Positions 61,725 through 64,000 of a stretch of 64,000 nt of DNA are shown one piece after another. The DNA is taken from positions 1 through 64,000 of the forward strand of contig CALWDO010000007.1 in NCBI GenBank assembly GCA_944376715.1, in the 5' to 3' direction. A model generated the notes under the pieces. The model ran no database searches, was not told the DNA's origin, and saw nothing but the letters and a program-made list of their open reading frames with translations. A program made the translations under genes and the position numbers. Source of the stretch: an uncultured Lachnoclostridium sp. GTDB taxonomy: Bacteria > Bacillota > Clostridia > Lachnospirales > Lachnospiraceae. Numbering within the stretch: position 1 is the stretch's first letter; every line of letters starts with the position of its first letter.

Positions 61725-62084
61725 TTATTTTAACATTTCTTCTTTCTTCTCCAGAATCGCTTCCACAGCCTGGCAGGCAGGACAGTCGCAGTATTTCGCT
61801 CCTGCAGCCTTGAGCTCCTGGGCATGCGCGACGATTCCGGCGGCCTGATCCGCGCCGAAATATGCCTTTCCCTGTTCAGAGCCGGCAAAAGCGATCAGCT
61901 GGTCAAGGGGCATGATATCTGCCTCCAGTTCTGCAATATATTTTTTGGTCTCTTCTGCCTCGGCGTCCGTGCCGATGGAGTTCAGCCATTTTTCCGCGGC
62001 GGCTTTTGCCTCTTTACTGCAGGAAAAAGCGTCCGTCAGCGCGTGAGTTTTTTCTGTGACATAATCAAGTACTTGTTTTTCCAT
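61725..62084 (-). CDS. Conserved CxCxxC helical protein
   Basis: A 119-residue, mostly helical, acidic protein without a signal peptide. Its one striking part is YCDCPACQA at about 97-105, a CxCxxC cluster able to hold a metal, plus Cys22. Similar small proteins occur in Lachnospiraceae; they are sometimes given chaperone names that I see no support for. The gene has GAGAGGC before the ATG. Function unknown. Confidence 0.75.
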   Translation of the reverse strand: MEKQVLDYVTEKTHALTDAFSCSKEAKAAAEKWLNSIGTDAEAEETKKYIAELEADIMPLDQLIAFAGSEQGKAYFGADQAAGIVAHAQELKAAGAKYCDCPACQAVEAILEKKEEMLK

Positions 62085-62150
62085 AATTGATTGCCTCTCT
62101 TTCTCTTATATATTTTATGGAGGGGAAATCCCGCTCCTAAGAACCGTATT

Positions 62151-63467
62151 TCAGGAAAGGCCGCCTGCCTTCCCGGCCATATAATTGATGAACTGCTGGG
62201 CAGTACGTCCGGAGATTCCTCCGTGACTCAGCTCCCATTTATTTGCTTCCGCGCATAGTTCCTCATCGCTGACGGTGATGGAAGGATAACGTTTCCGCAG
62301 TTCTTTGACTATGGTGAAGTATTCCTTCTGAGACGGTTTTCCGTAGTAGATCGTCACGCCGAAGCGGGCTACCAGGGACAGCTTTTCCTGCATGGTGTCG
62401 GACCGGTGCATACCGTTTTCCGATTCCATATCATTCCGGTCAGACCAGCTTTCTTTGATCAGATGGCGGCGGTTGGAGGTGGCATAGATCAGCACATTGT
62501 CCGGTTTTGTCTCCATGCCGCCTTCTATCACTGCCTTCAGATATTTGTATTCGATCTCAAAGTCCTCGAAAGAAAGATCATCCATATAGATGATGAAGCG
62601 GTAGTTCCGGTTCTTGACCTGGGCGATGATGGAAGAAAGATCCTGAAACTGGTGCTTATAAATCTCGATCATGCGAAGCCCCTGGTCATAATATTCGTTG
62701 AGCAGAGCCTTGATGCTGGTGGATTTTCCGGTTCCGGCATCGCCGCACAGGAGCACGTTGTTGCAGGGCAGGCCGTGAATGAATGCCTCTGTATTTTCGA
62801 TCAGTTTCTGTTTCTGAATCTCATATCCGATCAGATCTTTCAAAAGAACCCGGTCTGTATTGTTGATGGGCAGGAATTCCACGCCGTTATCCAGATGGCG
62901 TATGCGGAAGGCCCGGTTCAGACCGAACATGCCTACGCCATAAGCCGCATAGAAATCGGTGACAATCTTGAAGATCTCTTCTTCGTCCGCGGCCTGCTCG
63001 ATCTGTTCGCTGACTGCCTGTACCTTCTCGCTGACATTTTTGTTATACATCCGTTCTTTTTTCTGAATGGAATGATAATGGCAGATGGTGGTAAAGCAGT
63101 CGATGCCGAGCGCTTCCTCGATGGGGCCGAAATCAAAGTCGAAAAGTTTTTTGAAGATGGCGAAGTCGCTTTTCGCGAAATGATTTACGGTGCCGTCGTT
63201 GGCTCCCACCTTTTCGCTGGTCATACTGAAAGAATTTTCGTTGGTCAGCAGGATGAAAGTCAGATAGTTGTGCCACAGATTTTTATCAAATCCGTACTGT
63301 GTGGCCAGATCCAAAAGCGCTTTCATCTGCGCGTAGATCCGTGTGGTCAGTTCGGCGCCGGACGCCCGCTTCAGATCAAAATCCTCAAAGATCCCGGCCA
63401 GCTTCAGCAGGATGCTGTCCTCGCCCAGATCCCGGTACAGGATGAGTTTTGCAGTTTCTTTGTACAT
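62151..63467 (-). CDS. DUF815 family AAA ATPase
   Basis: A 438-residue cytoplasmic protein. The N-terminal 200 residues are helical. The AAA module has Walker A LLCGDAGTGKSTSIKALL near 240, Walker B FIIYMDDLSFEDFE, sensor region IYATSNRRHLIKE and SDRNDME. This is the DUF815 pattern. Its job is not established; related AAA proteins act as remodelling ATPases. It is 24 bases upstream of uppP on the same strand in reading order (uppP, then this). Confidence 0.85.
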   Translation of the reverse strand: MYKETAKLILYRDLGEDSILLKLAGIFEDFDLKRASGAELTTRIYAQMKALLDLATQYGFDKNLWHNYLTFILLTNENSFSMTSEKVGANDGTVNHFAKSDFAIFKKLFDFDFGPIEEALGIDCFTTICHYHSIQKKERMYNKNVSEKVQAVSEQIEQAADEEEIFKIVTDFYAAYGVGMFGLNRAFRIRHLDNGVEFLPINNTDRVLLKDLIGYEIQKQKLIENTEAFIHGLPCNNVLLCGDAGTGKSTSIKALLNEYYDQGLRMIEIYKHQFQDLSSIIAQVKNRNYRFIIYMDDLSFEDFEIEYKYLKAVIEGGMETKPDNVLIYATSNRRHLIKESWSDRNDMESENGMHRSDTMQEKLSLVARFGVTIYYGKPSQKEYFTIVKELRKRYPSITVSDEELCAEANKWELSHGGISGRTAQQFINYMAGKAGGLS

Positions 63468-63491
63468 TCTTTTTGCCCCTTTTCTTTAGAA

Positions 63492-64000
63492 CTATTTTGC
63501 CAGGATGAAGTAAGCCAGTACCAGGACGCCCAGTACGATGCGGTAATACCCGAAAGATTTAAAGTCGTTTTTCTTGATGTATCCCATCAGGAACTTGATC
63601 GCCAGGATGGAGACAACGAAGGCGGATATCATTCCTACTGCCAGGATGGTCAATTCCATGGATGTAAAAGAAAAACCGAATTTTACCAGTTTCAGAAGGC
63701 TGGCTCCAAACATGACGGGGATCGCCAGGAAGAAACTGAATTCAGCGGCAATGTAGCGGGAGGTTCCTAACAGCATGGCTCCCAGGATCGTCGCGCCGGA
63801 ACGGGAAGTACCGGGGATCAGGGCGAGCACCTGGAATACGCCGATGAACAGCGCCATGGACCAGCTCAGATCCGCGAAGGTTTTTACACGGGGACGCCGT
63901 TTTTTGTTATAATTCTCAACTACAATGAACAGGACGCCGTACAGGATCAGGGTGACCGCTACGGTTTGATAATTGTAGAAGATGGCGTCGATCTGGTCGT
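63492..64000 (-). CDS. uppP: Undecaprenyl-diphosphate phosphatase (partial)
   Basis: The frame is open from the right edge and stops at 63492, giving 169 residues of the C-terminal part. [18 protein letters not shown] is the UppP catalytic/phosphate motif, followed by [18 protein letters not shown] and two more membrane segments. The enzyme recycles undecaprenyl pyrophosphate to the monophosphate used by wall and capsule synthesis. The gene begins outside the window. DUF815 follows it on the same strand. Confidence 0.9.
   Translation of the reverse strand, partial: DQIDAIFYNYQTVAVTLILYGVLFIVVENYNKKRRPRVKTFADLSWSMALFIGVFQVLALIPGTSRSGATILGAMLLGTSRYIAAEFSFFLAIPVMFGASLLKLVKFGFSFTSMELTILAVGMISAFVVSILAIKFLMGYIKKNDFKSFGYYRIVLGVLVLAYFILAK

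Noticed and set aside
61725-62084. Naming the 119-residue protein a Hsp90-type chaperone
   Set aside because: No ATPase or chaperone domain is visible and it is far too short; only the CxCxxC motif is evident.

Overview
The window looks like chromosome from an anaerobic low-GC Gram-positive gut bacterium, most likely a Lachnospiraceae member (Clostridia). Support is indirect: protein sequences and small membrane proteins of Clostridia type, strong AGGAGG ribosome sites, lipoboxes, a B12-dependent ribonucleotide reductase, PyrK/PyrDB, DUF1538, a collagen-like exosporium-type protein, and no respiratory genes. Genus cannot be fixed from the sequence. No phage, insertion sequence, CRISPR array or rRNA was seen; there is one tRNA. 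No gene-free stretch exceeds 300 bases.

Layout. 1-105 is the tail of a probable glycogen branching enzyme. 289-672 is a repeat-bearing lipoprotein. 673-12275 is a surface-glycan cluster: a fucosyltransferase-like enzyme, a GT4, three GT2 enzymes, a DUF2304 protein, two tandem GT-C-like membrane proteins, three acyltransferase-3 proteins and a convergent CDP-glycerol phosphotransferase. 12350-16272 is pyrimidine synthesis (pyrF-pyrK-pyrD-CmpB-like-pyrE), followed by small membrane proteins and an M29-like aminopeptidase. 19415-22879 is purE-purM-purN-purD behind an AT-rich palindromic leader. 22980-25228 pairs a DUF1538 transporter-like protein with a double PII-like protein. 25329-26669 is a membrane-anchored cohesin-like protein. 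26832-31017 is GntR-clpC-radA, where Bacillus has ctsR-mcsA-mcsB-clpC-radA. 31093-31165 is tRNA-Trp.

31241-39458 holds an orphan solute-binding lipoprotein and two LysR-controlled modules. One is LysR / CoA-disulfide reductase-rhodanese fusion / siroheme-FeS reductase. The other is LysR / UroD-MtaA-like protein / SLC13-type transporter. Both have candidate palindromic operators. 39471-39603 is a run of four hairpins, the first with a 24-bp perfect stem, leading into nfo. Then come a 48-codon membrane ORF, a KdpDE-like two-component system without kdpFABC, nth, and a YfcC transporter with isoaspartyl dipeptidase. 46160-47963 (minus strand) is a collagen-like protein with its neighbouring glycosyltransferase.

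48084-51077 is a zur-znuABC zinc-uptake operon with a Fur-family box at its promoter. 51159-58713 carries iron alcohol dehydrogenase, aldehyde dehydrogenase, class II ribonucleotide reductase, LarC and a cysteine desulfidase family protein. An Lrp regulator with a terminator-like hairpin in its leader, DUF378, a small ppGpp-hydrolase-type HD protein, an aminotransferase, a CxCxxC protein, a DUF815 ATPase and the 5'-truncated uppP finish the window.

The points most worth a second look are: the hairpin array upstream of nfo; GntR replacing CtsR/McsAB in front of clpC-radA with an operator on its own -10; the LysR-UroD-SLC13 module; the DUF1538/double-PII pair; the collagen-like protein with its glycosyltransferase; the GT-C pair in which the second copy lacks the acidic motif; and the alternative-pairing leader of the pur operon.
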